Part shown: positions 45,001-56,045 of the stretch, piece by piece
Position numbering within the stretch: position 1 is the stretch's first letter
Layout of the letters: the number at the start of each line of letters is the position of its first letter
Origin: Lymantria dispar
Taxonomy: Eukaryota; Arthropoda; Insecta; Lepidoptera; Erebidae
Direction: 5' to 3'
Assembly (NCBI GenBank): GCA_032191425.1
Contig: CM063462.1
Span: 137,186 to 201,185 of the forward strand
Length of the DNA: 64,000 nucleotides
Made by a program: the position numbers and the translations under genes
Notes under the pieces: model-generated
What the model was told of the DNA's origin: nothing
What the model saw: the letters and a program-made list of their open reading frames with translations, nothing else
Databases searched by the model: none

Positions 45001-46264
45001 GCGGCGGCCTGCTGGTCGTCACTGGCGGCGGCCACCTGGTCGGGCTGACCCTCGCCGAACGCGACACGCACCTCGGCCTGCTGGGACTCGGCTCCGGACA
45101 GCAGCTGATTCTCTTCGGCGATCGCGTTCTGCAACGTATAGACTGAAGTGAGTAGGTGGTCGCCACTGTGCGGCAATGATCGGTATGGACGTGACGTGAC
45201 GTCATGCGTGAGTGACGGTGACGATGGTAATGACGATGGCTGAAAATGGAGGCGCGCGGTCTGCGCGCGCCCGCACTGCCGCCCGCGGGCAGGCTGGGGT
45301 TAGTGCGCGATAGTACCACTCCCTCATACCGGCACGAAGAGCAGCGCGCGGCGCCGCCTCCTGAGGGCAACCGCGCTGTCTGCGATGGTGTTGCTCTCAG
45401 TGGTGGTGGTGGCGGCTTCGGCGGCTGTGGTGGTGGCTTCGGTTGTGGTCGTGGAGGTGGCGCCAGTGGTGGTGGGCGTGGCGTTAGTGATGGCGGACGC
45501 CTCGTCCTCGTCCTCGTCGTCGTCGTCGTCCAGTTCGATGGTGCCGCCGCCACCACCTGAGTTGTTGTTACTGTTGCCGGCGCCGAGGACGGCGCGCAGC
45601 ACGATCGGTCCGAACGTTTGTAAGATCGAACTGGTTAATTGCTGTACTTTCTGTTCTATTATCTACAACATAGAGCCAAGTTAACGCACCGCCTACACGG
45701 CGCACGCACACACACACACACACACGCACACATACAGAATGGCCGACGTGACGTCACACGGATGACCTCATAGATCGCTATGGACGAGACATGGCTTGGA
45801 TGGACTCTCCATCGAGACGAGCGTTAGACCTGTAAGTAAGTATAGGTAGCCAGGCGCCTCACCTGGGTGAGCGTGGGGAACAGCTGGCGCAGGATGCCGA
45901 TGGTGCGCTTGTTGCGCTCGCTCAGCTCGGAGCCAGGCGCGCCCAGGTTGAGCGTGGCTAGCGTCTCCTGCGAAAAAGAGTAATTTAAAATTATATGTAG
46001 TTTTACTGGCCCGTAGTATACATAGCGACAGTCGCCCCCGTGCTGTGCGTCACTCATAGGCTGGCAGACATCGATAGCTGGACGCGTTACCTGCGCACTG
46101 GCGGCGGGGGCGATGATCTCGATGATCTCCGGTCTGTCGTCTGAGGCGGGGTCGGGCTGTGGCGCGGGGTCTGGCTGCGGCGCGGGGTCCGGCTGCGGGG
46201 CGGGCGCGGCGGCGACTAGCGCCAGGGCGGCGCCCAACATCATCAGGTTGAACGTGCTCCTCAT
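42059..46264 (-). CDS. Secreted precursor-like protein, seven exons, 416 residues, family not recognised
   Basis: Exons (minus): 46264-46091, 45967-45863, 45662-45330, 45128-44926, 43235-43163, 43047-42925, 42298-42059. Every intron starts GT and ends AG and all phases agree; the codon for Arg272 spans intron 4. The start ATG is followed by a clear signal peptide (MRSTFNLMMLGAALALVAAA). Then come APQPDP repeats (21-40), a conserved-looking helical part after RNKR79 (TIGILRQLFPTLTQIIEQ), an acidic run DDDDDEDEDE (about 137-146), a Thr/Ala-rich stretch with an N-glycosylation site, RRRRR (194-198), an Ala/Gln-rich part, RNKR272, a Gly/Ser stretch, and an amphipathic C-terminus (GPITRLFIIANRGIANLIQD). 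RNKR occurs twice and fits furin-type cleavage, so a processed secretory precursor is plausible. No function is assigned. The introns carry tandem arrays and a Helitron. Confidence 0.82.
42441..42856. repeat. 20-bp minisatellite in intron 6 of the secreted-protein gene
   Basis: About 21 copies of GTACGGTACACTACAGTACA with few substitutions and one short unit near 42500. The translated pattern YGTLQYSTVHYSTVR is only the reading of this repeat and is no protein. Confidence 0.93.
43291..43732. repeat. 34-bp minisatellite in intron 4, 13 copies
   Basis: The unit contains 'actcgctcggcactcgctct' and 'caatatacta', repeated every 34 bases (for example 43321, 43355, 43389) with no visible variation. 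It lies just upstream (minus strand: downstream of the donor side) in the 1.7-kb intron between exons 4 and 5. Confidence 0.93.
44578..44775 (+). mobile_element. 3' part of a Helitron in intron 4
   Basis: It ends 'gaagcgaagcgagggcgggttgCTAG' before a T, and matches the complement of 6533-6740 and 63076-63275, including 'cggctggaccgatttcaaaaattc' and 'cccacgggaacgggaac'. The 5' half is missing. The left edge at the TCTG run is approximate. Confidence 0.75.
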
Positions 46265-47102
46265 GTTGTCTGCTGCAGTATGCGACTAGTTCTCAGCGCG
46301 GGGGTAGGTTGCTGTATGACGCGGGAGCTGCTCTCTCCGTAACAATCGATCTGTTGGGACCTGCGGGCGACACGTGCGGTCAGTATCATCAGCGCCGCGC
46401 ACCAGCGCTCGGCGAGGAGATGACGGAGTACCCGCACACGTGTGTGTGTGTGTGTGTGTGTGTGTTACATGAAGAACAGATTCGTTTATACTTTTTAATC
46501 GATTGCCAAGGATTTGGATATATCTACCTATATCCTGCCTACATATCCTTCAAGAAACTGGATGGATTTCAACAATTAGATAATAGTTATTTGTCTTAAA
46601 AACCAAAGTATCCTTGAATTTGGTGCTTGAAAAACCACAATTTCGGGTTTTAGGCGCAATATACTTATGAGTTTCAAGTTATTTAACTGAGAACTGAGTA
46701 AAACTGGTATTAAGGGTCTAAATAGTAAATGATGTAATGAAAGGAGCCCGCTACCAAAGTGAGCCTTTTATCTGATGATATAATCTGTTCAACTGAAGTG
46801 AATTTTACTTTGTTTATTGTTTATTTAGTTATCTATTCCTCAATATTGTTTCCTTATTTCTATTTTTAGTACATTATTTTTAAATTATCTTTTTTTTTTA
46901 ATTCTGATGAAATATCCGCAGATTTAAATGCAATTACATGAACTCGTTTAGAGTGATCATTTCACGGCTGATCAAGTGTAGACAATGTCTGGGTGACGCT
47001 CAACGCTCCAGTTGTCTCTCGCTCGTCACATAATGTCACTTATACACTTTGTGATACAGTTTTAATTTCGATTCAATATTTACAGAATTTAATTTTATTC
47101 GG
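46265..47102. other. Upstream region of the secreted-protein gene, otherwise featureless
   Basis: The first 170 bases left of the gene start (46265-46435) are GC-rich and should hold the promoter and 5' UTR, but no TATA box is obvious. A (GT)12 microsatellite lies at 46441-46464. The remainder is AT-rich without gene signs. Confidence 0.4.
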
Positions 47103-47430
47103 CTGTCTATGGTGAGGGCACATGACGTGAATTCAGTCCGGGACGACGACAGGCCATTGCGCAATCCCATAAATCACTGTATTACCTCCCCATCGGGCCG
47201 ACCACTGCTACCGAATCGATTGGCGTCCGTGACTAGCCCAGCGGGTTACCCTTTTGGCTACCATCGTCCGTGGAAGCTCTGGCAGCAACTAAAAACAGTG
47301 TTCGAGGTAAGTTTACAGCGCTGGCCTGGGCATGCAGCAGACACCGCTAATTTGTAGTGCTCCGTGTCGTCTTTTCAATCGCAGTGGTGGCAAGACGTTG
47401 TACTCTTCCTCCTAATGACTGTGTACAGGT
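47103..47430 (-). mobile_element. Old, internally deleted R1-like LINE relic
   Basis: The right part (47358-47430, 'cgcagtggtggcaagacg.tgtactct.cctcctaa') matches the RT zinc-knuckle region at 1823-1865. The left part (47108-47270, 'tcgggccgaccactg...gcgggttacccttt') matches the 3' UTR of the family. About 250 bases between them are missing and both parts are clearly diverged, so this is older than copies 1-4. Confidence 0.65.
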
Positions 47431-48007
47431 AAGTGCTTATTTGATGCGGTCTAGTCGTCGACACACGGTCTGTTGCAGACTCACATCACAGAGCTAGTAA
47501 TAATGATTGCCAGCGCTCAATGTTACTATATCATCAACCTAACAATGTTATATTGAATACATACATGGGCGGTGCGCTATGGTGTCGTAGCGCTACGCAC
47601 TCGCTACGAGGGTGCTCTACCACATACGTGTACGTATCGTGAACGTGTGTCGCACCATGTGACGTGTGCACTAACACTCGCCTAGTAGGGTGTCGCGTCG
47701 GCACCCTCACTGTATCACATGTCTGAGTGTATTAGCACAGGTGTGGTTCACAGCTCGTGGACGGTGAGGAGCACGCAAGGACGAGGGCACACTTACCCCA
47801 CCGAATTGCGTGTTGTAACTGCGCTGCCCCCGATACTATTGCGCGCTCGAACGCAATACATTTGGCGAGTTTCCACAACAATATACATTTTAATTATACT
47901 AAATAAAAAACGTTACAATTTCCTTGTTCGTTTTCAATGTTAATGAAAACAATAACTTGAGCAGAACAATTATTTCCTTTGAAGTGTTCATTGTGCTAGG
48001 CGCGCGC

Positions 48008-48058
<51 letters not shown>

Positions 48059-48389
48059 GGCTGTATATACACACACACACACACACACACACTACACACA
48101 TATCTGTTTTGCTAAAGCTGATCGTGTCACAATGAAGGCTGTCGCGTGTCATGCGAACACGCGTGCCTCAGCGCTCCATTGGCTGTGTTATGGGGCTCCT
48201 ATAGATAGCAGCCGACTGAACACAAATTTTAATATTATATGATATATTAAACATTTTCTTAACTTAATGTATAAAAATACAGAATTAATTTAAATAATAA
48301 TGTTTGATGTTAAGTTATGATATGTTCATATAATGCGCACGGCGCACAGGAGATATGTAATTGTTGTACTTTATTGTTTCATTACAGAA
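47431..48389. other. Intergenic DNA with opposed dinucleotide runs
   Basis: No gene. A (GT)n run at 48010-48055 is followed 12 bases later by a (CA)n run at 48069-48091, so the two can pair into a long hairpin. Short frames here translate as CVCVCV or THTHTH and are artefacts. Confidence 0.5.
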
Positions 48390-49645
48390 TTACAGAAATT
48401 TCTCGAATATCTGCAATGTCCAATTGTGAAGTCAAATATGTGTCCACCTTTAGGAAAATTAATTACGGCGTTCCTCAAGGTAGTGTGCGAGGACCACTGC
48501 TGTTCTCGCGTTATATTAATGACCTCCCTCTCCAAACGCATCACCCAATGATATTATTTGCTGATGATTCTACGGCTGTTATCAAAGGTACTGACAACAT
48601 TACCTATCGAAACGACATTAGTACGTCTATTAATTCGATAATAAATTGGATGAATAATAATAATCTTCTTATAAATATAGAGAAAACTAAAATTATGCAT
48701 TTTTACCAAAGAATTACTGCTGACGATCTAAATATTTGTATTGACAATCAAAAAATAGGCAGAGTCTATGTCTCCAAATTTTTAGGTATACTTATTGACT
48801 CTCAATTAACATGGAAAGTCCAAGCTGATGATATCTGTAAAAAACTAAGTGCATCATCGGCTTATAGCCTCTTCAACTTATCTTAAATGGCCTTGTCGCT
48901 TCTGTTTTAAGATTTGGTATTATATTTTGGGGCAATTGTAGCGAAAGAGAAGGCATTTTTAGGTCCCAAAAGCGATGCATAAGAGCAATTTTTAACCTGA
49001 AAGTCACAGAAAGCTGCATACCAGTCTTCAAAAAACATAAATTGTTAACGTTTCCTTGTCGGTATATTTTGGAAATTGCATTATTTGTAAAAAGAAATCC
49101 TCATCTATTTCCAACATTACGCGAGTCACGATTCAGAAATGTAGCAATGAGATCTAAATATCAAAATTTACCTCATACTAGTGGTTTTAAAACTACATTA
49201 CACAAGAAAATGTAATTATTATGGCTCCTACTGTCTTTAACAAAATACCTAAATCAATGAAAGATCAAACTGTAAGAAATTTTAAAGCACAGTTTACTGA
49301 CTTGCTTATAACCAAATGAACTGAATAGTAGATTCAGTGTCAGAATTTCTAAATGATGTTAGTTTATAATTAAGCCTGTTATAATTAAGCCTGTTATATT
49401 ATTTTTAAGTGTTCTATTAAGCTTCTTTATTTTTCTTTTGTTATTATTGTGCATTTTATTTAACTTAGTTACCTACTTGGAGTTCGAGCTTACTATTGTC
49501 TAGTATGTAGCTAAGCTATAAGGAGTACTATGTATTATACAAAACAGCTGCATGCCTAAACGGTAGAATGTACTAGGCTCTTATTATAATGTTTGTCACC
49601 TAATTGTAACTACCTGCATTCCGGCAAATAAAATTATTATTATTA
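48390..49645 (+). mobile_element. CR1/Jockey-group LINE, 3' half, (ATT)n tail
   Basis: A plus-strand non-LTR fragment with RT palm, thumb and tail, then a 3' UTR ending 'attccggcaaataaaattattattatt'. The (ATT)n tail replaces poly(A), as in CR1-like groups. It differs in sequence from the LINE at 5.9-8.8 kb and the one at 16-17.4 kb. The 5' edge is approximate. Confidence 0.75.
48420..49318 (+). pseudogene. CR1/Jockey-group reverse transcriptase fragment
   Basis: Open to 48886: INYGVPQGSVRGPLLFSRYINDLP, FADDSTAVIKG (catalytic Asp pair), INSIINWMNNNNLLINIEKTKIM and VSKFLGILIDSQLTW, ending AYSLFNLS. A frameshift follows. The tail continues in other frames as VASVLRFGIIFWGN, SQKRCIRAIFNL, CIPVFKKHKLLT and FPTLRESRFRNVAMR, and then VFNKIPKSMKDQ to about 49318. 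The first catalytic Asp region and the endonuclease are missing. Confidence 0.8.
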
Positions 49646-49662
49646 TAATGTCTCTCCTTTTC

Positions 49663-50385
49663 ACGGGATCTTCCTAGGGAAGATACCCGGTCCTTTGAAA
49701 GGCTTACATGGGTTCTCCACGCAGAGGCCTTTGGAGAAATTGAATCTTAAAATGGGTTGGGACGTCTATCGATGACACTCCACCTTTGCACATAACACTC
49801 GTGAACTGCCAACGGTAGGTGTAGAACTCTTGTGTAATGATGATATCTTAAACCTGATTATGGGGTTGTGAGGTTTGGTGGACTATTTACTTAAACTATT
49901 GATTTTGAAACTGTCGTCTGCCTTCAATACCATCATGTCTTGAACTTTGGCAGACGGTGACTCGCCAACTCACTGAATGGACCCCCCCCCCCCTCTAAAT
50001 GATTGCCACAGACACGCAGGCCATACGGGCAACAGGGGCCAACATTGGTGCAAGTGGCTTGGGTGTCGAGCGGTGCGGCGCCAGTTTCACCATCGCAAGT
50101 CCCCGATAAACGGAGACGCGCAGTGGGTTCCCCGTAGTTACGCCCTTGAAAATGACACTTCCACCTCCGAGCATATAGCTCTGGCGACCCCTCTCTGATC
50201 AGCCACTTAAAGCAAGCCAGAGTTGAGAGTCCTGCGGACACTCTTCGGTTTCCACTCCAGCCAACCAATAAAGGCCAGTTGGATACGAGGCCCTGGCCGA
50301 CTCTCTGGGGCACTCAGGACCGCAGTGTCGCCACTCACACTCAGCACGCCGCAAGCTGCCCTGCGGTTTATTATTATTACAGTTA
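49663..50385 (+). repeat. LINE-tail-like repeat ending in (TTA)n, long form
   Basis: The block 49663-49975 ('gatcttccta.gggaagatacccggtcctttgaaaggc', 'ggtaggtgtagaactcttg', 'ggcagacggtgactcgccaactcact') is repeated at 62625-62945. Here a further 400 bases follow a C-run (49981-49993) and end in 'gcggtttattattattac'. Both copies directly follow an (ATT)n LINE tail. No open frame of substance. Confidence 0.6.
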
Positions 50386-51149
50386 TATGCGCGCATGTCG
50401 AGTTATATCTATGTGCAACATGTTATTGTTCGCCGTCGCCGCTGCAGCCCCAGCAGTCTTGTACAACAATATGTAGTCACAGTTAAACATACATACATAT
50501 GTATCATTAATGTTATTATTGTATTTAAATACAATATGAAGTGCTAGAGTTATACATCGATGAGGAAGGGAGATGGCGAACCACTTGATAACTCTGTGAA
50601 TAGAGTATCACGACGGATCTTCGTAAAACAATAATTCATTTTAACAAGTACAACACACGTTTGTTTCATTTAACTAATTATTGCAAGTACCCCACACCGA
50701 CACAATTAGCGGAAAAGAAAAAAGTTGTGAATAGATTAGTTTGTTGTTGTAACAATGACGCTTGTTTTTCTTTAGCAAGTGTAATTTAAAATCGCAATGT
50801 ATTAACAACGTTTGAACGTCACTCAATATATATATTATATTGTTTTATTTAATGTTTCACTATATTGAATTTGGATCTAACCGATGCGTTGTGAGAGTGT
50901 TTGAGATGCGCAGCAATAGACAAACTTACAAATGAGTACAGAATTTTTCGTAGTTCTGATGCCAAAATTGATACCACATTAACAAGTCAAGGACAACTCT
51001 GGCGCATCTAATGACGTGAATAACAGATTGATCGACGAGATTTTCTAACGTGTTTTCTTTATAGCAAGTTGTATGTCTACAACTTACTCAAACACAATCC
51101 CAACTCAAATCATTGACGTGAACTGAGAACCGCGATAGTTCAACATTGA
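50386..51149. other. AT-rich intergenic DNA, nothing recognised
   Basis: Short frames only; no repeat match to other parts of the window could be seen. Confidence 0.4.
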
Positions 51150-51370
51150 TATAGTGAACCCTCCGAGTGGTGACGCCCCTTCCTTGCGTGTGGGTGTTGT
51201 GAGAGACGACTTGGGGATTATAGCATATAACATCTATGTATGAGAACGAAACTTGAAATAATACCCTATAGCAATCCGCCTGACCAGCGTGGTACATTAG
51301 GTCAATATCCCTCCCATTGTGGAGGCGGCTCGAGGACAGCAGCGTGTGCTGATGCAGCATATATGAGCTG
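51150..51370 (+). repeat. RTE/SINE-like dispersed repeat
   Basis: Contains 'gagacgacttggggattatagcatataacatct', 'cctgaccagcgtggtacattaggtc' and 'tggaggcggctcgaggacagcag'. The same succession occurs at 12950-13150 (plus), 24530-24760 (minus) and 52440-53320 (plus, split by a hAT element). Confidence 0.65.
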
Positions 51371-51586
51371 TGATGCTGAGAGTGTACCTGAGGAGACGCA
51401 CCATCATTGTCAGCACGCTTAAACAATTACTGACTGTACAGCTACAACAAGCGGAGGAAATACGCGTTGTTAAATTGTTTTTTTTTTCAATAGACATGCG
51501 TTTATAATTTAACAACAAGATAAACAATGAGTATATTAAGGGAAGCCTGAAAGTGGTACTAGTGGTAGAGAACATTAGGAGCGCGA

Positions 51587-51820
51587 TATTGTGTTAGTAT
51601 GGACGTGTGATGAGGAGGGATGAAAAGCATATGACAAGGAGGGTTGTCGATATGATTGTGGATGCACGTAAGAAGAGTGGGCGACACAAAGAGAGATGAA
51701 TGGACTATGCGAATGAGGATATGCGCATGAGAACAGTAAGTGCAGACATGACGACTGTTGAACATACGAACATGTTGTGCCGCACTCGACGTGTGACGGG
51801 GCAGGCACATGATGACGTGT
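51587..51820 (+). pseudogene. RTE-type LINE ORF2 tail, decayed
   Basis: One frame reads MRRDEKHMTRRVVDMIVDAR, KKSGRHKER, a TGA stop, then MDYANEDMRMRTVSADMTT and MLCRTRRVTGQAH. The order matches the C-terminal tail of insect RTE LINEs: RM-E..M..RV, a basic G-R-x-K stretch, W-DxV-EDM...VSAEM..DR, W...TRR-DP. At least one stop and several substitutions are present. The upstream part is absent. Confidence 0.6.
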
Positions 51821-52439
51821 TTTTAATTTAACTTATCAAATATCCTTTAATTTTTAAACGTCTAAAATCTACATGTTTAGAAGTTTTTATTACAAATACA
51901 CAAATGTTTAGTTTAGTATGTTTTATATTAGCGCCATCTATGAGTAGCGTGCGATACTATTGCCACGTGATACGTAAGATGTCACGCTCGCTATCGTTGA
52001 TGACAATTTACAGATTAAAATATTGTCACTCGCTTCTCTTGTAGGTATGTCGTTGACTTTGTAATTATTATGTGGTTTTAAATTGTTAACTTTTGACAAC
52101 TGATGACGACATTTCTGTGGTAGTTTCACTGACTAAGAGACAAACAGTCCAATTATCTCGTCATAAAAGCAATTTTAAATGTCACAATATGATTTTAGTT
52201 TAAGTGTTTATAACTACGCACCAAATGATACTGAATTGTTGTTTTAAATAACTAAACTCATCACAATCGAGTTACTCGTGAGTATGTGCAGTATACGTGT
52301 CACCGTGAGTCTTCGTCGTACATTAGTACGTAATGGTGAGGAGCTATGGTCAGACGATACGTCTGTACGTCGTGTACTTACATCACACAAACATAATTGT
52401 TATATATAGACCATTGTAGATGCTGTGGTGACCGAGTAA
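51821..52439. other. AT-rich intergenic DNA, nothing recognised
   Basis: No open frame with motifs, no tandem repeat, and no match seen to other repeats in the window. Confidence 0.4.
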
Positions 52440-53320
52440 CAATACAATTGACCACTCCCTCCCCATCTTGGACGTGGATGTCGTAAGAGACGACTAAGGG
52501 ATATGATACGCCCACAACATCTGTGCAAGAGAAGGAAAACTGGAAGTGAAACCCTATACCAGTGATGGGCAAAGTACGGCCCGCGGGCGAAATCCGGCCC
52601 GCGGGCGAGATCCGGCCCGCGAAAGTATTTAATCCGGCTCGCCGAGAGTCCGTCCATCCTAAATACTCTGGTCAGCATTTTGGCGCGAATAATAAAATCT
52701 GACGTTTATTATTAAAATCTCCGAATTTTTAATGAAAGCCAATTCGTCAGGGGTGCTTTGAGCTTTCATTATCACATAATTAACTTACCATAATTATAAT
52801 TATCTCGGCAGTCTGTCACAGGTATTAATTTATTTATTGAAAAAATCCATTCTATTCACCTATTGATGAAGCTAAACTAGCCGCGTAGTTCATGTGTTGG
52901 GAAATACGGGGCAAAGCGGGGTGAGATGTGAGGCGCGGGCGGCGGGGGCGAGACCGGAATATCTCAATCAGAAACCGACGGACTGATGAACACCTTTTCG
53001 TACTGCTGAAAGTTGCTTCGTCACGGATGAAACCTGCTTTCGAAAATATTGTGGAAAATCAAAAACAATCCCATATGTCTCACACGCCTAACAGCTAAAA
53101 ACGCCTAAAAGCTTTAATACAAAATTCATTTTTTATATAATTCTGGCCCTCCTCTAGACTTTCTTAAATTTTGGGGCCCGCCATTAAAAAAGTTTGCCCA
53201 TCACTGCCCTATACCAACATATCTGACTTGCATGGCATAGTAGGTCAAATTCCCTCCAACTGTGGAGGAGGCCCGAGCCCAACAGTGGGCCATGTGTGGG
53301 CTACGATGACGATGATGAGA
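52440..53320 (+). repeat. RTE/SINE-like repeat split by a hAT element
   Basis: The left part (52440-52559, 'agagacgactaagggatatgatacg') and right part (53207-53320, 'gcatggcatagtaggtcaaattccc', 'ggaggaggcccgagcccaacagtggg') join into one copy of the same repeat as 12950-13150 once the hAT element and one 8-bp duplication are removed. Confidence 0.75.
52560..53206. mobile_element. Non-autonomous hAT element (647 bp) with 8-bp target duplication
   Basis: The ends CAGTGATGGGCAAAGT and AGTTTGCCCATCACTG are inverted repeats (15 of 16 bases). The flanks carry CCCTATAC at 52552-52559 and 53207-53214. Just inside the left end 'cggcccgcgggcga.atc' is tandemly repeated, and the right end has 'ggggcccgcc'. 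No transposase frame is present. Terminal CAGnG and the 8-bp duplication fit the hAT superfamily. Confidence 0.92.
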
Positions 53321-53820
53321 TCAATGTGTCCGCGCGACACGCGACACATAGACATCACTACATTACATGTCCCATATTTGTAACACTCGGCGATAGTTTG
53401 GTGATCGTAGTTATTAGTTCGTTATCAGTTCGCTAGCCCGACTCGCGCTCTGCTCATGAGAACCTTGACCGTTTGATGCGTTTCTTTGTCGAGTGTTGAG
53501 GTTTGCCCCCGTCGACGCTTCAACGTGCTGATCTCTCACACAGTGAGAGTTGGCCTGTAACTATTACTAGGCATATCGCAAGTTGCTTCTGTTAGGTTAG
53601 AGAGATGCCGTACTGTGGCGTTGAACGAGTTTGTGTTCGCTTGCCGCTCGACACTCGACCTCTAGTAATCAGAGCGGCAACAGAACAGAGAGGCTTTGTT
53701 ATAATTGTAATGTACTCTATCACTGCGGCACGTACTTTCGTGTTGTGTTAGAGCACACCCGCGGTGAGTGGTCACTGGTGTATGTACCGTCCTCGTACGA
53801 GGGGCCCACGGGGAGGGGTG
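53321..53820. other. Intergenic DNA, nothing recognised
   Basis: Mixed composition. A 114-codon frame (53631-53975) crosses simple repeats and has no motif support. Confidence 0.35.
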
Positions 53821-54850
53821 TCTACAGCGTGGTGACGCGTGCGCCCCCCCCCCCCGCACTGTGTGTGTGTGTGTGTGTACGTTCACTTCCGCATAGTTGT
53901 TGTGCGTCACTCAGACTCGCGCGTGCGCACCGGCCGCGCGCAACACTCGGTTGGCACATCGCACCGCGTAGGTAGAGGGGGGGGGGGGGGGGGGGGGTTG
54001 GGTAGAGGGCGCGAGAAACTTCGCCCGAAGGCCGCGGCCTCGCGCGCCGCAACACCGCCGCCGCGGCGCGACCGAGCGTGGCGCCACCCCTCGGCACCAC
54101 TCGCACAGTGACAGCAGCAGAGCGAGCGAGCGACATGCCGACTGGCACTATACCACACGTGGCACACAACTATGTGACAGCAGTAGGAGAGTTTAGTCAT
54201 CAACTCCGACCCTTAGCGCTCACCGGGCGAGGGGGAAGGGGGGTACACCCGTTAACGTCACAGTAAGTGTTGTACGGGCGCATCGAAGCGATACGGAAGT
54301 TATGTACACATGTAAATGGGTGCTCCAGTGACAATAACAGCCGGACACACAAACAGACGGACGGACAGTCCGCGCGTGCGCTCGTGCGTGGTGTGCGGTG
54401 ACGTAACGACACGTACTCGCACACAGACAGACGTAGAGGTGTGCCGCAGTACTTTCTAAAGCAAGCGCTCGCTTTACGCAACACGCGGCGCGCGCGATAC
54501 CTTCACATCGACTGTGTGTGCGCGTCTATACAGTACACACACACAACTGTTAGCGACTGTAGGCGGTGTCGCGTGCGCTACTGTACCTATCGCTCGTCTC
54601 TCGCAGTGAGGAGGGTGTCGCTGTGGACGACACTTTGTTTGTTTTAATTATTGTTGATACTTTCTAACTGTTGTGTCACTGACGCGCACCGACTTACATA
54701 ATATACTTGGCGTGCGGGGCGTGCGGGGCGAGCGGGGCGTGCGGGGCGAGCGGGGCGTGCGGGGCGAGCGGGGTAGACTCAAGTAAAAGTTGCACCAGTT
54801 CGCATTGGGCACTGCCGAGCGGCGTGCTGGCGCAACACTCGACCGCACGG
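53821..54850. other. CpG- and homopolymer-rich stretch
   Basis: Contains a C-run (53848-53856), (GT)n (53862-53877), a 21-base G-run (53977-53997), dense CpG at 54000-54140, and about three copies of a 20-base GCGGGGCGTGCGGGGCGAGC unit (54711-54775). It could be the upstream end of an unseen gene, but no start codon with a good frame or donor site stands out. The G-run is a likely place for an assembly length error. Confidence 0.45.
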
Positions 54851-55539
54851 TGACGTCAGCAGTGCCCCGGGGACTCCCCCCCCCTCAGCCCCTACTATAC
54901 ATGATGTGACTGCCCGCAGTAGCGGTGACGTCACTCAAGTGTCCCCACGCCCCACCAGCACGTGCGCAGCGCCTCACTCAGTGCCAGCAGACAGGAGACA
55001 CAGTCACGTTCACGACAACTATCAATCAGTGATGTTGTCAGTGAGTGCGCACTAGAGGTGCTTTAAGCGCACTTCCGCTCTCCGCAGCACAACCGGAAGT
55101 ACGCTAAAATTGGCTAAAATGCCCCCAACAAACATTTATTTGTAATGCAATGACAATGTAAATTATAAAAAGTGAGCCGTCGCTCAGGACGCCTGACAGA
55201 TGTGAAACATCGAAACTATTTTATACGAGTAGAGACACGGTATCGAATATAAAGTATCGATACTAAACTCATGAATAGTATCGAAAGAGAAGTAACGTAC
55301 TGTTTAAAGTATCGAGTACTTTTATTTACTTTATGTTTAGGTATCGAGTACTTTTCTTTCGATACCGATACTTTTGTATTCGATATTTTAGTCAATAAGT
55401 ACTTTTTGGTAGGTATCGTATTGAATAAATTATCCATTTTAAAATTGACTTTACGACTCATATTTATGGTAACGTCATTTAGTACAAACGAAATGAACCT
55501 TTTAAAACGTAGCTTGAAATAACTTGCGATTTATAAACC
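54851..55539. other. Intergenic DNA; TATCGA-rich patch
   Basis: Between 55210 and 55400 the words TATCGA, TCGATA and GTATCGAGTACTTTT recur in both orientations, suggesting a decayed inverted-repeat element. Clear ends and target duplications could not be found. Confidence 0.4.
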
Positions 55540-56045
55540 AGAAATAACGGCATCTATCGAGCAAACGACCAATTCTAAGCTACAATATATTTTATAAAGA
55601 ACTCTCTAATCCTGTAATGATAATAAGACAAGCTGTTTAAAGTGAGTCAAAATCCAATTCTTAAGAAGTTGGTGACATACAAACAAATAAATACACAGCT
55701 GAAACTAATAAAAGCCTATAAAAATGAAATGCTTTCATCCGTTCACAGCATTCTTTCCGCACGAAGAGTGTGATTTAGGAAACAGAAATGGCGGCATTTA
55801 TCGAGCTAACGACCAACTCTCAGCTTCAATATAATATATTTAATAAAGAAATTTTTAATCCTGTAATGATAATAAGACAATCTATCTAAATAATGTTAAC
55901 GTCATTGGTCCTCCTTAAATTTTCAACTTTTAAATGAAATTTGACTGTTTAAAGTGAGTCAAAATCCAATTCCTATGAAGTCGGTAATATACAAAGAAAT
56001 AAATATATATACACCTGAAACTAATAAAAGCCTATAAAAACGGTT
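55540..56045. repeat. Diverged tandem duplication of about 250-320 bases
   Basis: The segment 55543-55730 ('aataacggcatctatcgagcaaacgacca', 'cctgtaatgataataagacaa', 'gtgagtcaaaatccaatt', 'actaataaaagcctataaaaa') is repeated in the same order at 55788-56040. The second copy has an extra stretch of about 60 bases before 'gtgagtcaaaat'. Non-coding. Confidence 0.75.

Noticed and set aside
45246..45684. Gly-rich and Val-rich plus-strand frames
   Set aside because: They are the complement of the Thr/Asp/Glu-coding exon 3 of the minus-strand gene.
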